In this document: positions 9,732-21,619 of the stretch, in pieces
How positions within the stretch are numbered: the first letter of the stretch is position 1
Layout: each line of letters opens with the position of its first letter
Assembly: GCF_018991925.1 (NCBI RefSeq)
Contig: NW_024724368.1
Span: 6,198,652-6,262,651, forward strand
Direction: 5' to 3'
DNA length: 64,000 bases
Source of the DNA: Homarus americanus
Lineage: Eukaryota; Arthropoda; Malacostraca; Decapoda; Nephropidae
The notes under the pieces: model-generated
What the model saw: the letters and a program-made list of their open reading frames with translations, nothing else
The model's database searches: none
Told to the model about the DNA's origin: nothing
Made by a program: the position numbers and the translations under genes

Positions 9732-10000
9732 TCACACACACACACACACACACACAGACACAGACACACACACACACACACGTTGTATTTCTAGGATCAA
9801 GGCTCAAAATTGGGTTCTATTTAAGGACATAACCAATACCTTAACCAAATCTCAGCTAACCTAACCTAGCCATTCCTTTACTTAACCTAACCATACCTTA
9901 ACCTAACCTAACCATACCTTAACCTAACCTAACCATACCTTCACCTAACCTAACCCAACTGAACCATACCTTCACCTAACCTAACCTAACCATACCTTAT
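9732..10000. repeat. (CA)n followed by CCTAACCTAACCATA repeats
   Basis: A CA tract runs to 9782. TAACC-type (TTAGG complement) units mixed with ACCATACCTTAACC lie at 9846-9995. Confidence 0.85.
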
Positions 10001-10059
10001 CGATGTGCTTGAGTTCCTCACAGATTCATGGACACTATTCCCTCGCCCGTCTCAACCAA

Positions 10060-10275
10060 TGTTTTTATTGAACTTATCAAACTGTACATGTATTAGGGAT
10101 TGAAAATTTGAAGTTATTGGAGAATATTATGGTAAAAAATTTGATATGGCGATGGGTAATCCGCTTTCACCAGTGTTGATTAACTTATATATAAGGAATT
10201 TTTTTTAGAAGAAACTACTAAGTAATATATTATCACCTTCAGCAGTTTGGTTTGGATAATGTACATGATGTAATG
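10060..10275 (+). mobile_element. Penelope-like element RT remnant
   Basis: The frame from 10129 reads YGKKFDMAMGNPLSPVLINL then YIRNFF and a stop. MAMGNPLSPVLxNLYM is characteristic of Penelope-like reverse transcriptases. About 35 bases later SAVWF is followed, after a frameshift, by a decayed Y-V-x-D. This is a short, inactive fragment. Confidence 0.65.
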
Positions 10276-10449
10276 TGTCTTTGGCCATGTAACGAGAACT
10301 TCGAAATTAATATTTGCTCGGGTTTCTCCCTTTCCTCCCCTGAGTCACAAGAGGGTGTGAACTAGCTCGTGGTTTTCCCCAGTGCCCCGCCCGCCTATCG
10401 TTACCCCGGGGCCCTGACGCTACACTACCTCAGGGGAACATGGTCTGGG

Positions 10450-10770
10450 TGTTGACAATGTTGATGTGTTCGTGGCTATATATACTGTAATTATACCTGA
10501 TAGCATAATGTTGACGATGAACATAAAACACTGTTAATTTTATTGATTCAAGTACAAATGAACTCAAATCGACTTATTGTTTATCATTGTTTGTATGACT
10601 CCACTGTTTAGGTATATATTTCACTTGCTTGCATTGTTTGTCTACATTATATAACTGAACTGTATAAGTACATGTATATACTGAACCAATGTGAACTTGT
10701 ATGACGATTTTACTTAATAAACATCTGTATCTAACGAACTGACTCCCTAACCCCTCACACGCACACTACA
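10450..10770 (+). mobile_element. possible solo LTR or retroelement 3' region
   Basis: The segment runs from TGTTGACAATG to CACACTACA, carries TATATATAC and TTAATAAACATC, and sits between two retroelement fragments. No target-site duplication was identified, so this is tentative. Confidence 0.25.
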
Positions 10771-10774
10771 ATGC

Positions 10775-11140
10775 GTCAAATTAATTCAACTTGGGTAACG
10801 TCTTGAGTGGTGTACCCTAAGGCTCAGTGCTCGAACCGTTACTATTTATTGTATACATTAACACCATAGCTATAGGCGTTAACAGCAACATAAACAAATT
10901 TGCTGAAGACACAAAAAAAAGGGTGAATAATTAAATTGATTCAAGTCTCCAAAAACTACAGGAAGATCAACACAAATTTTTAGTTTGGACCGATAAATGA
11001 CAGATGCAATTTAACGTAGAATAATGTTAAGTTGTAAGGCTTGGGAACGGAAACAGGGAACAGGTTATCAGATGAACAACGTAGATCTGTGAGAAAAATT
11101 TAGGGGTAATTATAAGTAGGAACCTAATACCTAAATAGCC
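10775..11140 (+). mobile_element. CR1-like LINE fragment C
   Basis: Translation gives SGVP*GSVLEPLLFIVYINT, KFAEDTKK, LVWTDK and NLGVIISRNL. This is the same RT region as fragments A and B on the opposite strand. FADD is FAED here and stops interrupt the frame. Confidence 0.8.
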
Positions 11141-11149
11141 AAGCGGTCA

Positions 11150-12075
11150 TGTTCCAAACTATTGTATAACAGTTCACATGAGGGAAGTAAGTTGGTGACA
11201 TCACAAGTTGGGAAGTGGGTTGGTGACATCACAACAGGAAAGTGGATTGGTGACAGTCCTGACACATACCACAACACCACTCCACCATCACCACCCGGCC
11301 GGCAGTGAGCAGCAGGAGGTGCATTAGTAACTATAAGCACCACCAGGGGACCGTCTTGTGTGGGGTGGATAACGAGGGTGCAGAGTAAGGTGTGGAGGGG
11401 CTGCACCTGGTCCACTTCAGGTTCTGGAGGGGGCCACATATAGTCCACTTTAGACGGTGGAGACGTTACATTTGGTCCACGTTAGCAAGTAAAGGGTTAC
11501 ATTATATTCTCGTGTGGCCAACATATAGGGCCAACTGGCACCCTGATTTGGCCCGCATGAAGGTGGGCAGTGGTCCCTTGTTATAGGCCATATGTAAGGG
11601 TCCAGTAGTCCCCTTGGTGTGGGCCACGTGGAGGGTCAGTAGTGGCAGGGGTCGGGTTACAGGGGGGTGCCACATGGCCCCTCACACACTCAAGGCACAA
11701 TGAGCCAGGAACACTTCCTTCTATACACTGTCTCACGCCCCACGGCACCTCTTTTATCATGTGTGCGTGAGTGTGTGCGTGTGTGTGCGTGCGTGTGTGT
11801 GTAGAGCGAGAAGCTACGTCCTTACTCTCATAAAACCTGCTATGGTAGTCACCAGTACTTCGTGCGATATATCAGTCGTTCGAATAGTTCTCTCACGATT
11901 AATAAGCGATCGTGTTGTTACGGTGTGGTAGCGCCTGACATCCAATACCAATATCACAGCTTATTTTTTTTTTTCACTTCCGTGTTTTAATACAGTTATA
12001 TTTTGTTTAATTTAACTTCGTTTAATGATATTTAATTCAATTTTACTTGACTAAGCCACTTAACTCTTCCTGGTG
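11150..12075. other. non-coding stretch with (GT)n
   Basis: It has a repeated GAAGTGGGTTGGTGACATC motif at 11185-11255 and GGTCCACTT/GGCCACAT motifs at 11400-11640. An imperfect GT tract is at 11761-11803. No gene was recognised. Confidence 0.5.
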
Positions 12076-12079
12076 GGTG

Positions 12080-12252
12080 TAAGGGGGGTTAAGTTATGTT
12101 AGGTGGTTAAGGTTAAGTTATGTAAGGTTAGGTTAGATTAATTAGGATCTTAGATTAAATTAGTTTAGATTAGATCAGGGTAAGTTAGGTTAACGTTAGG
12201 GTGTTTAATCATCAGGTGAAATAAGCTGGGATGCCTAATCTTCAGGTAATCC
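12080..12252. repeat. foldback family, GGTTA tract plus right arm
   Basis: GGTTAGATTA-type tract, then GTGTTTAATCATCAGGTGAA and GCCTAATCTTCAGGTAATCC. Confidence 0.75.
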
Positions 12253-12499
12253 AAAGTAATTCACCATTCAGTTGTCACCTCCACCACTCAGCAGCTATCA
12301 GATGTTCCGATAAACCAGCCTACACAGCAGCTGTTCCTTGACCACTCTTGTACTATTTACCCTCAGGTGGTCGTCGTGTCATTAGTGGCCTGAGTTGACA
12401 TGACCGAGGCTACGGCACCACCAGCTGTAAACAAGACTTGGGGATGAGGTCTTATTTGTTCACTTAATTTCGTCATTATGAGCTCGATCGTTCTAAGTT

Positions 12500-12960
12500 G
12501 GGCTTCTTAAGTCGGTTTAACATACAGTCAACCTTCTAAAGTCGGTCTTACATACTCATGATCGGTCTTAACCCCAGTCAAAGCCAGTCTTACACAGTCA
12601 TAGTCGGTCGTACAAACAGACATCACCTCCCAGAATTGATCCTCCTGAGATGACCTTTCGAAGCCCGACCTTCCACTAGTTGACCATGTATAATGCATCT
12701 TTCACTGAAGGTGTTGACCTTTTAGAGTCCTCTTGACGTAGGTGACCTAGCTGAGTTAACCTTTAGGAGAAATTCCTCGTAAGTCGACCTGGCACCTTCT
12801 ACCCTTCAAAGTCGACCCTCCAAAGTCGACCCTCCAAAAACGATCTTCTAAAGTTCAATCTCCACATTCCAATGTCTAAGAAATATCGTCCTAGATCGAC
12901 CTTCCAAAGCCAACCTCCTAAGTCGACGGTAGTGTCAGTCTTCTACAATAAGTATTTCTT
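12500..12960. repeat. degenerate repeats of AAGTCGACCTTC-type motif
   Basis: CTTCTAAAGTCGGTCTTAC, CAAAGTCGACCCTC and related units recur irregularly. Confidence 0.6.
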
Positions 12961-13001
12961 GCTCTACTAACACACATTCCAGCTTCCAAATTCATCTCCC
13001 T

Positions 13002-13201
13002 GGACCACATGAAGATTAGGCACTGCTAGATTTTATCACCTGATGATAAAACAGCTTAACGCTACTTGAGGTTAGGTTAGGTTAGGTTAGGTTAGGTTAG
13101 GTTAGGTTAGGTTAGGTTAGGTTAGGTTAGGTTAGGTTAGTGTGATGGTGGTTAATGTTAAGGTGAAATAAACTTGGGTTGGGGGCTAATTTTCATGTGC
13201 T
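13002..13201. repeat. foldback element, full copy with perfect GGTTA centre
   Basis: The left arm (ACATGAAGATTAGGCAC then TATCACCTGATGATAAAACA) and right arm (AAGGTGAAATAAACTTGG then CTAATTTTCATGTGC) are inverted copies. Between them is an uninterrupted GGTTA array of about 14 units (about 13070-13139). It is the clearest copy of a dispersed family whose arms usually start GATCACCTGAAGATTAG. Confidence 0.85.
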
Positions 13202-13449
13202 CTTACTTCTCCAAAGGCAACCTTCCAGTAAGGTGCGCGGACCGGGCCGGAGTAGAGCGATGCTGGCTGACTGGCTGGCTGGAGCCGGATAAGTTGTGTA
13301 TATTGTGATAACGAGGGTCCAGGTCGTCCCACCATTAACCCCGAGCTATCTGGCCACATGGGCCAAAGCCTCCGCTGATAACACCTCACCAACCGACACA
13401 GGCACCCTCACCCTCCCCCCCCCTCGTTACTAATGACCTCTCAAACTCA

Positions 13450-13477
13450 GGAGAGAGAGAGAGAGAGAGAGAGAGAT
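13450..13477. repeat. (GA)n microsatellite
   Basis: Perfect GA run. Confidence 0.95.
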
Positions 13478-13562
13478 ATCTTTGCTTGTGTAAAGTCTTC
13501 ACCTCCTCTCTCCCATGATCCCCGGTCCAGCGTGGCAGTAAATAATGACGATATCCTCAGTA

Positions 13563-13660
13563 GAGACCACCTGAAGATTAACCACCCTAACCTAACCTAA
13601 CCTAACCTAGCCGAACCTAACCTAACCTAACCTAACCTAAAATCTTCTTGTGATTCCTCA
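13563..13660. repeat. foldback element, short full copy
   Basis: ACCACCTGAAGATTAACCAC, then a CTAAC array, then AAAATCTTCTTGTGATTCC as the inverted end. Confidence 0.75.
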
Positions 13661-13699
13661 GTACCTAAGTCTTGCCAACAAAGACGTTAAACTTTAATG

Positions 13700-13750
13700 T
13701 TGAAACTAGTTTATTGTGTTCCCCATTATAGTGGACGGTAGCTACAAAAA
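13700..13750. repeat. dispersed repeat 'ACTAGTTTATTGTG'
   Basis: GAAACTAGTTTATTGTGTTC followed by GGACGGTAGC. Related copies are at 15785-15825, 41235-41285 and 58283-58325. Confidence 0.55.
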
Positions 13751-13979
13751 CCTACAAATACAAAAAACAGTCTCAGTTGTAGATAATTATACAGTAATTA
13801 CACAATTTATTTACAATATGCAAATTTAGGACATTTTCTCAGGGTGGAATTAATAGACATACTTTTAATTATTGTTTTTCCTATTTTTTTTTTAGCACTA
13901 CATCATGGTTGAGGTGGTGGCCAGAGTCTTGCCCATATATCTGACAATTCGTGCGTTGTATGTCACTGTGCTCACTAAA

Positions 13980-14060
13980 CTACCACGTGTATGTGTAGCC
14001 AAGAGTGGGTGGGTGGGTGAGTGGATGGGTGAGTGGGTGGGTGGGTGGATGGGTAATGAA
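13980..14060. repeat. GGGTGGGTGAGTGGAT low-complexity
   Basis: TGGG-rich 4-bp-like repeat; the open frame across it is repeat-driven. Confidence 0.7.
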
Positions 14061-14399
14061 TACTATATGGAAAGCTTTATTAGAGAGGCTAAAATAGTTG
14101 TCCAATATTTCTTCATCGAGGCAGAGGTTTAGCTGGTCCACCTGCCCCGCCGTGTACCTGTAGAGCTGAAGTTGTTTTAAAAGAGGTCTGTCAGTCAATC
14201 AGTCACTAAGTTCAGTCAGTCAACAATAATTCATTCATTCAGTCAACAGTTCAGTCATTTAAACAGTCGGTCAGTTTTAGTAGCATCATAATTACACGTT
14301 TACGAAAGATGAAAAAAAATAAGAGACATTGTTCAGTCGACTTCCTAACATCTGGACACGACGCCGCTCACATAAAAATGACGAGTGGTTCACGATATA

Positions 14400-15030
14400 A
14401 TCTATTTACGAGGGAGAGAAGAGCAGGAGGAGGAGGGGAGAGGTTAGGGAAAAGGAAGGAGTTAGGAGAGAAGGAAGAGAGGAGGGAGGAGGAGGGTAGG
14501 GTATAGGGAAAGGAGAGGCGAAGGTGTTAGGGGAAGGGGAGGAAAGGAGGTAGAGGGAAGGGGTTAGGAGGGAAGGGTTAGAGGAAGGGGAAGGGTAAGA
14601 AGAGAGAGGAGAAAGACGGCAAAGAGGAAGGGGTTTCGTGGAGGAAGGGGAGAAGGGAGAGTGAAAGGAGGTGGAATGAGTAGAAGAAGAGAAGGATAAA
14701 GGAAAAGGAAAAGGAAAGAATTAAATAAACTAAGGGAAGAAAGAGAAAGAGGGGGTAAGAAGATGTGAGGGGGAGGGAAGGGACGTCCACTTGACTCTGT
14801 CCATTATAACCTGACACCTCCAGCCTCCTTCCCTCCTCCCTCCCTCCATCTTCCAGTACCGTTATCTCCCTCCCACCCTCTCTCTCAACACCCCTCCTTC
14901 CCTTTATCAGCCCCTCCCTGCCAAACACCCCTCCCTCCTCTCCTAACACCCCTCCCCTCCCTCTATCACCCCTCCTCCTCACCCCTCCCTCCCCCTCCAA
15001 CACCCCTCCCTCCTCCCCCCACTAACATCT
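14400..15030. repeat. purine block then pyrimidine block (mirror/inverted)
   Basis: 14405-14790 is almost pure A/G (GGAAGGGGAGAAGG-like) and 14820-15030 is almost pure C/T. The two halves can base-pair, and each can form triplex DNA. The long open frame across them is compositional. Confidence 0.75.
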
Positions 15031-15158
15031 TCCCTACCCTCAACATAGCCTGTGAACAAGCCTCACGGAAGACTAAACACCTCCTACAGGTTGAGGTGCC
15101 ACACTACAGTTATTCCCTTGTACAGCCTAAGTAAACAGAGGCTACAGAGATAGTCTTG

Positions 15159-15285
15159 TGGATCACTTGAAGACTAGACACCCTAGCTTATTTCACCTGA
15201 TATGAAACACCTTAACGCTAACCTAACCTAACCTATCCTAACCTAACCTAACCTAACCTAACCTAACCTAACCTAACCTAAATAT
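15159..15285. repeat. foldback family, left arm plus CTAAC array
   Basis: GGATCACTTGAAGACTAGAC, TTATTTCACCTGATATGAAA, CTTAACGCTAACC, then about 13 CTAAC units. Confidence 0.85.
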
Positions 15286-15784
15286 CATGAAACTGTATTC
15301 GAAATGTACCAGATCTCGTCATTCAACAATATTATCATAAATATCGGTCATCAACTTAGTAAAGAATCAGTGTTTGTCGAGTCTCTCCTTCGATCCCGGA
15401 CACTGGCTCTCTTTATTGATATATTTCTGTTACTATAAGAGCAAAATATTTACACATCTGTCCACCAGTAAGAATAATGGTCATATTAACCTCATCTGTG
15501 TCAAGTTCGTACGATGTATTGACCACAGTGTTGGCTGGGTCAACGAGGATATCAATCTTGTCTTGTCTCTTATTTATACCTCCGTCTAGGTATTTTATTA
15601 ACATAGAAACTTGAACAAACACACGTAACTTTACTTGAGATTTGATATATAGACGTAACTTAAAAAGGTCTCTCAAGAACTAGATAATCTATATTGTCTC
15701 TGTGTATTTTGCCAAGTTGTGGACCGTCTCAGTTGGCGGGTAACCTCGACCCCTGGTGGTGAAATACTGTACCTTGACTTGCAG

Positions 15785-15824
15785 CAACTAGTTTATTGTG
15801 CACCCTTTGTTTATCCTGTGTACG

Positions 15825-15872
<48 letters not shown>
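15785..15872. repeat. dispersed repeat with (ATT)n tail
   Basis: CAACTAGTTTATTGTGCACC and TATCCTGTG run directly into 15 ATT units, a retroposon-like tail. Confidence 0.65.
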
Positions 15873-15873
<1 letters not shown>

Positions 15874-16234
15874 AGACATGAGAAATGGAACTGACTTTAG
15901 AATTTTATTGACGAAGGAAAAATAGAATTGAATTATTATAGAATGCTTATGAATATATTGATCTCAGTGTGTTTGTACATTACTCAGTCACTCATTCGCG
16001 TCACTCATTCACCCGTGTCCCATTCATTCACATCATTCGTTCACTCTGGTTACTCATTCAATCACTTACGTTACTAACTCTTGTCACGCATTCACACACG
16101 TCATACATTCACTCACTCGCTGACGGAGAACAAGGTATATCTTCTGACACACACACACACACACACACATGATCCACACGTCAGGGGGAGGAAGGCTGCC
16201 TCATATCACGAAGATAAGAAGGGGTAAGTCCTCT

Positions 16235-16515
16235 CTCTCTCTACCTGTGTAGTTGTGTTTGTACTTGCATCTGTAGCTGTGTGTGTGTGTACTTGTGTCT
16301 GTACCTAGTTGTGTGTGTACCTCTGTACCTGTAGTTGTGTGTGTACTCTGTGTCTGTACCTGTAGTTGTGTGTGTACTTGTGTCTGTACCTATAGTTGTG
16401 TGTGTACTTGTGTCTGTACTGTGTTGTGTGTGTACTTGTGTCTGTACCTGTAGTTGTGTGTGTACTTGTGTCTGTACCTGTAGTTGTGTGTGTACTTGTG
16501 TCTGTAACTGTATTG
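16235..16515. repeat. 30-bp minisatellite
   Basis: TGTACCTGTAGTTGTGTGTG plus TACTTGTGTC repeated about nine times, creating long frames on both strands. Confidence 0.9.
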
Positions 16516-16519
16516 TTGT

Positions 16520-18130
16520 TCCTGACTGTAACTGAACTTATGTATGTATTTATATTTATGTCTATACCTGCTGTTCTCTGTACCTGTAACTTTACTCTCG
16601 TATCTAAATTAATCATCTAATATACGTTACCTGTAAGTGCATAATTCTATTTTGATTAATCATTTCACTTCTTCTTGTAACCAAATTCAACCATTTCTCT
16701 TGACCCCCAGATCTCACTCAGCCTGCAGCCAATGACCCAGATTCAGATTTAGCCCTCGAGGTCCCTAATAAGTCATGTGCCACCAGGCCTGTCTGTAGGA
16801 GGAGGGATATTTGGTCAGGAGGAAGGGGTGGTGGTGATGGCTGGGGATCTGTGCTGTGGTAGGTGGGGGTGGAGGGAGGCACATTAACATTGGCGATATT
16901 AAGGGACAAACCTTTTAGTGTGTGTGTGTGTGTGATGGCGTTGGTAGTTACAGCATCGAGGAGGAGGTGACCCCCCAGATGGCACTTAGCCCTCAGCCAG
17001 TGACCCTTGACCTCAGAGCCAAGAACCATAAGTTATACCTTGAATGTTTATTTTCTCTCCTCCTCACTTATCTACCACCGGCTTTACCACTCAACTTTAT
17101 TATCCTTTTCCTTTACTTATATACTTACAAGTTAGTCTCTAGGTTAAAAAAAAACTCGTTATTTCCTTACTTTAAAACTTACAAACTATTTATAAGTACT
17201 GGACGTAGATTGGTGTAAGTTAAATTGCATCATATAATCACTTTCGTTACTTATACTTACAAAACCCTTATGTTTGTGAAGTAATATTTTAGGTTAGAAA
17301 GTGTTGTTTTGCCTTGAGTACTTAGATACTTATGAAAACTTTATTTAATAAGTTCATATGTTAGTTATGTTAAAAAAAATTATTATTCATTTCGTTACAT
17401 ATAAAATGAAAATAATGACAATAACAATAATAATAAATAGTGTGGATAATTAAAAGTATAGTAAAATAAGTGTGAGGTGAGGTTAGGTTAGGTTAGGTTA
17501 GGTTAACTTAACTTAGTCATTACGTAACCACCTTGTTGTTGTTTAAGGATTATATCATTAATCAACACTCAGATCCAGGATTAAATTTATCTTTATATGG
17601 CAAATTAAATGTCGATCTTTGGTCAGGTTTAAGGCGAGTTTATTACCTGTTATCCAGTGACTGACTTTACAGGTGTTTTTACCACCTGTATGGATGTTAT
17701 ACTGTACACGTTGCTACCATCTGCTGGTGATGTACGGTGTGAGGAGGGGGGGAAGGGGAGAGGGTAGGAGGAGGGATGAGGAGGGGAGAAAAGAGTGGGA
17801 AGGGAGAGGATGAGGAGGGGGAGAAAGAGTGGGAAGGGAGAGGATGAGAGGGAAGGGGAGAGAAGAAGAGGGAGGAAGAGGATGAGGAGAAGTAGGGTGG
17901 AGGTGGAAAGTATAAAAAAGAAGAAGAGATGAAGAAGGGAAGGAGAGGAAGAGAGGGAAAGGGGAAATATCGAGGGATTTGGGAAAGATAATAATGAGGG
18001 GGAGGAGGTACCAAATTGATCCCTTGGGAGAGAGAGAGAGAGGAGGGAAAAAGGTGTAGAGAGGGAGGAGGAGGGGGCGGACGAGGTGAGGAGGAGGAGG
18101 CTGTGATAGGCAGTAGGAGTTTATGGGCCC
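16520..18130. other. non-coding stretch
   Basis: Mostly unique AT-rich sequence. A GGTTA run is at 17475-17505 and an A/G-rich block at 17735-18110. No gene was recognised. Confidence 0.5.
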
Positions 18131-18194
18131 AGCTGTTAACTGTATGTTGTGTGGACGGTGTCTTTTTAAATTGGGTTTAGTGTTTCCTGTGTCG

Positions 18195-18275
18195 TGTGGT
18201 TGGGGTGGGGTGGGGCAAGGGCAGGGCAGGGGGGGGGCAGGGTTGGGTTGGGTTGGGTGGGATGGGATGGGAGAG
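18195..18275 (+). repeat. G-rich tract (G-quadruplex-capable)
   Basis: GGGGTGGGGTGGGGC, then a run of eight G, then GGGTTGGGTTGGGTTGGGTG. Confidence 0.75.
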
Positions 18276-18352
18276 TCATGGCCCAGACTAGATGGCAGCG
18301 ACAACACAAACAGCCTTTCACTTGATGACTTGTTTTGTTATTGTTGACGACT

Positions 18353-18430
18353 ATGTGTGTGTGTGTGTGTGTGTGTGTGTTTTGTTTATTTACTTACTTA
18401 TTTATTTATTTATTTATTGTTGGATCAAGT
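18353..18430. repeat. (GT)n then (TTTA)n
   Basis: A GT run to 18380, then TTAC/TTAT tetranucleotides. Confidence 0.85.
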
Positions 18431-18699
18431 TTACTACCCAACCTAAGCTAACCTAACCTAACAAACTAATAGGTGGTCCGGTCTAGTCCCTATTATACCT
18501 AAATTATTATATTCCCTCTTCCACCTGCGCTAAAATAATAGAAATGTTCACAATAAATATATGGAAGTGGATACCATTTATAAGAGCATAGGTGTGTAAT
18601 AATGCAGGTATGACAAGGTACGATTACAGGTATGTTGTTAATTACTACAGGTGCACAGTGACTTTTCGATCAGCTTGTGTATATGTGTATTGTGTCCAG

Positions 18700-18920
18700 G
18701 TGAGTGTAGTGGTTAGTGGGTGGGGGTGAGTGTAGTGGTAGTGGGTGGGGGGAAGTGTAGTGGTAGTGGGTGGGGGTGAGAGTAGTGGTAGTGGGTGGGG
18801 AAAAGAGGGGTGTAATCTGAGGTATGGTCAGCAGGCAGTAGGTATGGGTCAGACTGTTAACATTCCACACCCACCACCACAACACCCGCCACCACCACTA
18901 CCACCCCCACCACCTTGTTA
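18700..18920. repeat. 21-bp GTGTAGTGGTAGTGGGTGGGG minisatellite
   Basis: About four to five imperfect units to 18800 and a CCACCACCA tract at 18865-18915, which is partly complementary. Confidence 0.7.
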
Positions 18921-19233
18921 CTTATGATTTTTTTCTGCTGATCGTACTATGCCACTTTGTTGACCCCAGAATTTTCCCCTTAAGGTTGTTTATTACAGGA
19001 CAAGTTGTGGGAATATGATCCATACTGTAGTAGTGACTCATACCCAGGAATAAGACCACGACCTCACTAATTAACACATTAATTAAACCAACAAAAAAAC
19101 ACTGAAATAAAACACCAAGAGACATATATACTTTAATAATACATAGTGAGGTTTAGACAGGTGGTACATGATACAGGTATATTACATAAACACAGGTAGG
19201 AATATACAGATGTCACTTTAATGCATTTTATTT

Positions 19234-19235
<2 letters not shown>

Positions 19236-19313
<78 letters not shown>
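19236..19313. repeat. (GT)n microsatellite, 39 units
   Basis: Uninterrupted GT run. Confidence 0.97.
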
Positions 19314-19314
<1 letters not shown>

Positions 19315-19487
19315 GCTCGTTGCCAAATATAGGGAATAGTTGAGAGCTCTTAAAGTATCCACCTTCACCTGCATTCCTTCACCTGTTGATGATCTAATTT
19401 CTACGATGATTTACCACCTGTACTGTGACCCCTCCCCCCCCAGGAGTGCAATTAGCATTTACCTTAACAACTGCCACGATCCAATTG

Positions 19488-19641
19488 AGATGACCTGAAG
19501 ATTAGGCACCCTATCTTATATCACCTGATGATTAAAAACCCCAATGCTACCTGAGTGGTTAGGTTAAATTAGATTAGGTTAACGTTAAGGTGTTTAATCA
19601 GTAGGTGAACTAAACTAGGGTGCTTAACTTTCAGGTGATTC
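19488..19641. repeat. foldback element, full copy
   Basis: GATGACCTGAAGATTAGGCA and ATCACCTGATGATTAAAA on the left, a degraded GGTTA centre, then AAGGTGTTTAATCAGTAGG and GCTTAACTTTCAGGTGATTC as the inverted arm. Confidence 0.85.
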
Positions 19642-21535
19642 GCTATGTGTATAAGTTAGTAACTATTGTCCCATATTGTACCAGTGACATGAGAATATGT
19701 AAAATATATGGAACAAATATACTGTGTCAGTGTGTATCCAAGATGTCGTTACAGCCTTGGGGAAGTGTTCCAGTGTCATGTCTCGCCCGGACGTGGACTG
19801 GTAAATAAAGGAGCTTCCCTCTCATAACATAATAACATCCATTAACTTACCCTTCAATTATACTTCTGCCTCGACGTCGTTTTAAGTGGTAGTAACGAGG
19901 AGACAGGCCCCCTTATACTCTTGATCTGTAACTCCCTATGACGTGTAAGTGGAAGTACCGAGGAGGGCGCCCACTTACACTCACTGACTCCTCATCTCTA
20001 CTAATCTGTTCACTTGCCTCTGGAGTTTAAGTGGTCCATAATTAGAAACTTATTAACTCAAGTTCTCCCTGGGTTATATATTTTTTTTATTATTATTTTA
20101 TGTTTTTTCCGACGATGGTTTGATATTGGGGGAATTTTATCTTCTTGTGTATAGCTGACGGTCATCAACTTACTAAGGTAGACTCAATACGTCAGTTTAC
20201 CTTCTGCACGGACGGCTCAGCATCTGTCTCCTTCAACAAGTCTGTACGTGGACGGTGTGGACGGACGACTTCTACCTCAGTATACCTTCCATCCAGACGA
20301 CTTTCAACCCTCTCACAAGGACAGACAATAAGTGGACCGTGTGGACCAACCCTCAGGTGACGCATCACTCTTGTGAACCATCAGTCCTCTGTTGTCTCGA
20401 CGATACTTAAGTAGTAGCTGGCTAGAGACTCATCAACCAACCCCTGCCTCGCTCCTCCCCAACCCTCTCCAGAATTACCGACGTGCTAATCTCGTCTCCC
20501 ACTAATGCCTTTACTGTCTTAACTTATAAAAAAAAAAATAACAACTCGCTCCTGCTTGCGGGCTGCCTCGGGCCACGACTACAATTTGCATGCTTAAGCT
20601 GCACGCGAAGGTGGCTGACGGACTTACCAAATGTTGTCCCTACCGCAGCCATTGTCCTGCCGTGTGTGTGTGTGTGTACGAGGGGGTTCTTAGGTCTAAA
20701 ATGTGACTTACAGATCTTATGTGTGTAAGACTTCTGATACGTGAACACATTCCTCTACGACGACAGACATTGACTGAGACAGACACTTCCCTGATAACAG
20801 CTAATTTATACACTTAAAATACATGAGTTTCTTGCCTTTGTAATTTAATAAGTGAATTATATTACAGTTCCTTGTGGAGTTTATTTCAATACATGACTTC
20901 TTATTATAAATGTATCCCAACAACTCAGATAACCTCTCAAGTCCAGTAACTTTATCCTAACGACTCATATCCATTCGACTGTGGTGAACAAGTATTAGAA
21001 AAATCAAGTTATCCGAAGGCCAGCATAACCGGACTCAGCATCACCCGTAACAGTTTTAATCGTAAGATCTCATCAGCGTATCCGGAATTCCCTCCCTCCC
21101 TCACCCACCAATTTTACCTTAAACGTAACTGAACAAGAGGGAGCTCCCGGGTCAGGTAGAACGAAGTGTACTCGACCTGGGGGGGACAACACGCGTTTCC
21201 TGTGCTCTAGAAACGCTCATCTTTTGTTTATATCTGTACTAACACTTATACATATGTCTATTGTATACCCGAAGCATAAACAGTGTATAGCACTTGTCAT
21301 TCTGATGTTATGCTACGGATATACATAGTCATATATGTGAACGTGACCTTAACCTTTGACCTTGTAGTAGTATAGCAGCTATAGAGGTTGTCTTGGATAT
21401 ATTATACACAAGGTTAGGACATTATAGCTATTGCCATATTGGAGTTATGTTGTCAGTATGTTTATGTAGTTTGATGCATCGCCATAAAGGAAATACTTAA
21501 TAATTATAACAAATATGTATGAAAATTTGGTAATC
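19642..21535. other. no recognisable gene
   Basis: The sequence is largely unique. Short frames at 20145-20360 and 20483-20728 have no recognisable domain. A short GT run is at 20662-20677. No gene call is supported. Confidence 0.45.
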
Positions 21536-21536
21536 T

Positions 21537-21617
21537 GACCTAACTTAACTTAACCTACCCTACCCTACCCTAACCTACCCTACCCTAACCTAACCTACCC
21601 TACCCTACCCTTCCCTA
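21537..21617. repeat. variant telomere-like CCTACCCTA/CCTAACCTA array
   Basis: Mixed TACCC and TAACC pentamers. Confidence 0.85.
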
Positions 21618-21619
21618 AA

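Noticed and set aside
13068..13139. GGTTA array considered as a true chromosome end
   Set aside because: It is internal, short and flanked by inverted foldback arms, with unique DNA on both sides.
14578..15003. 141-codon minus-strand frame
   Set aside because: Runs through purine/pyrimidine blocks; composition only.
20145..20740. Two short plus-strand frames (71 and 81 codons)
   Set aside because: No domain, splice or promoter evidence; length is within chance expectation.
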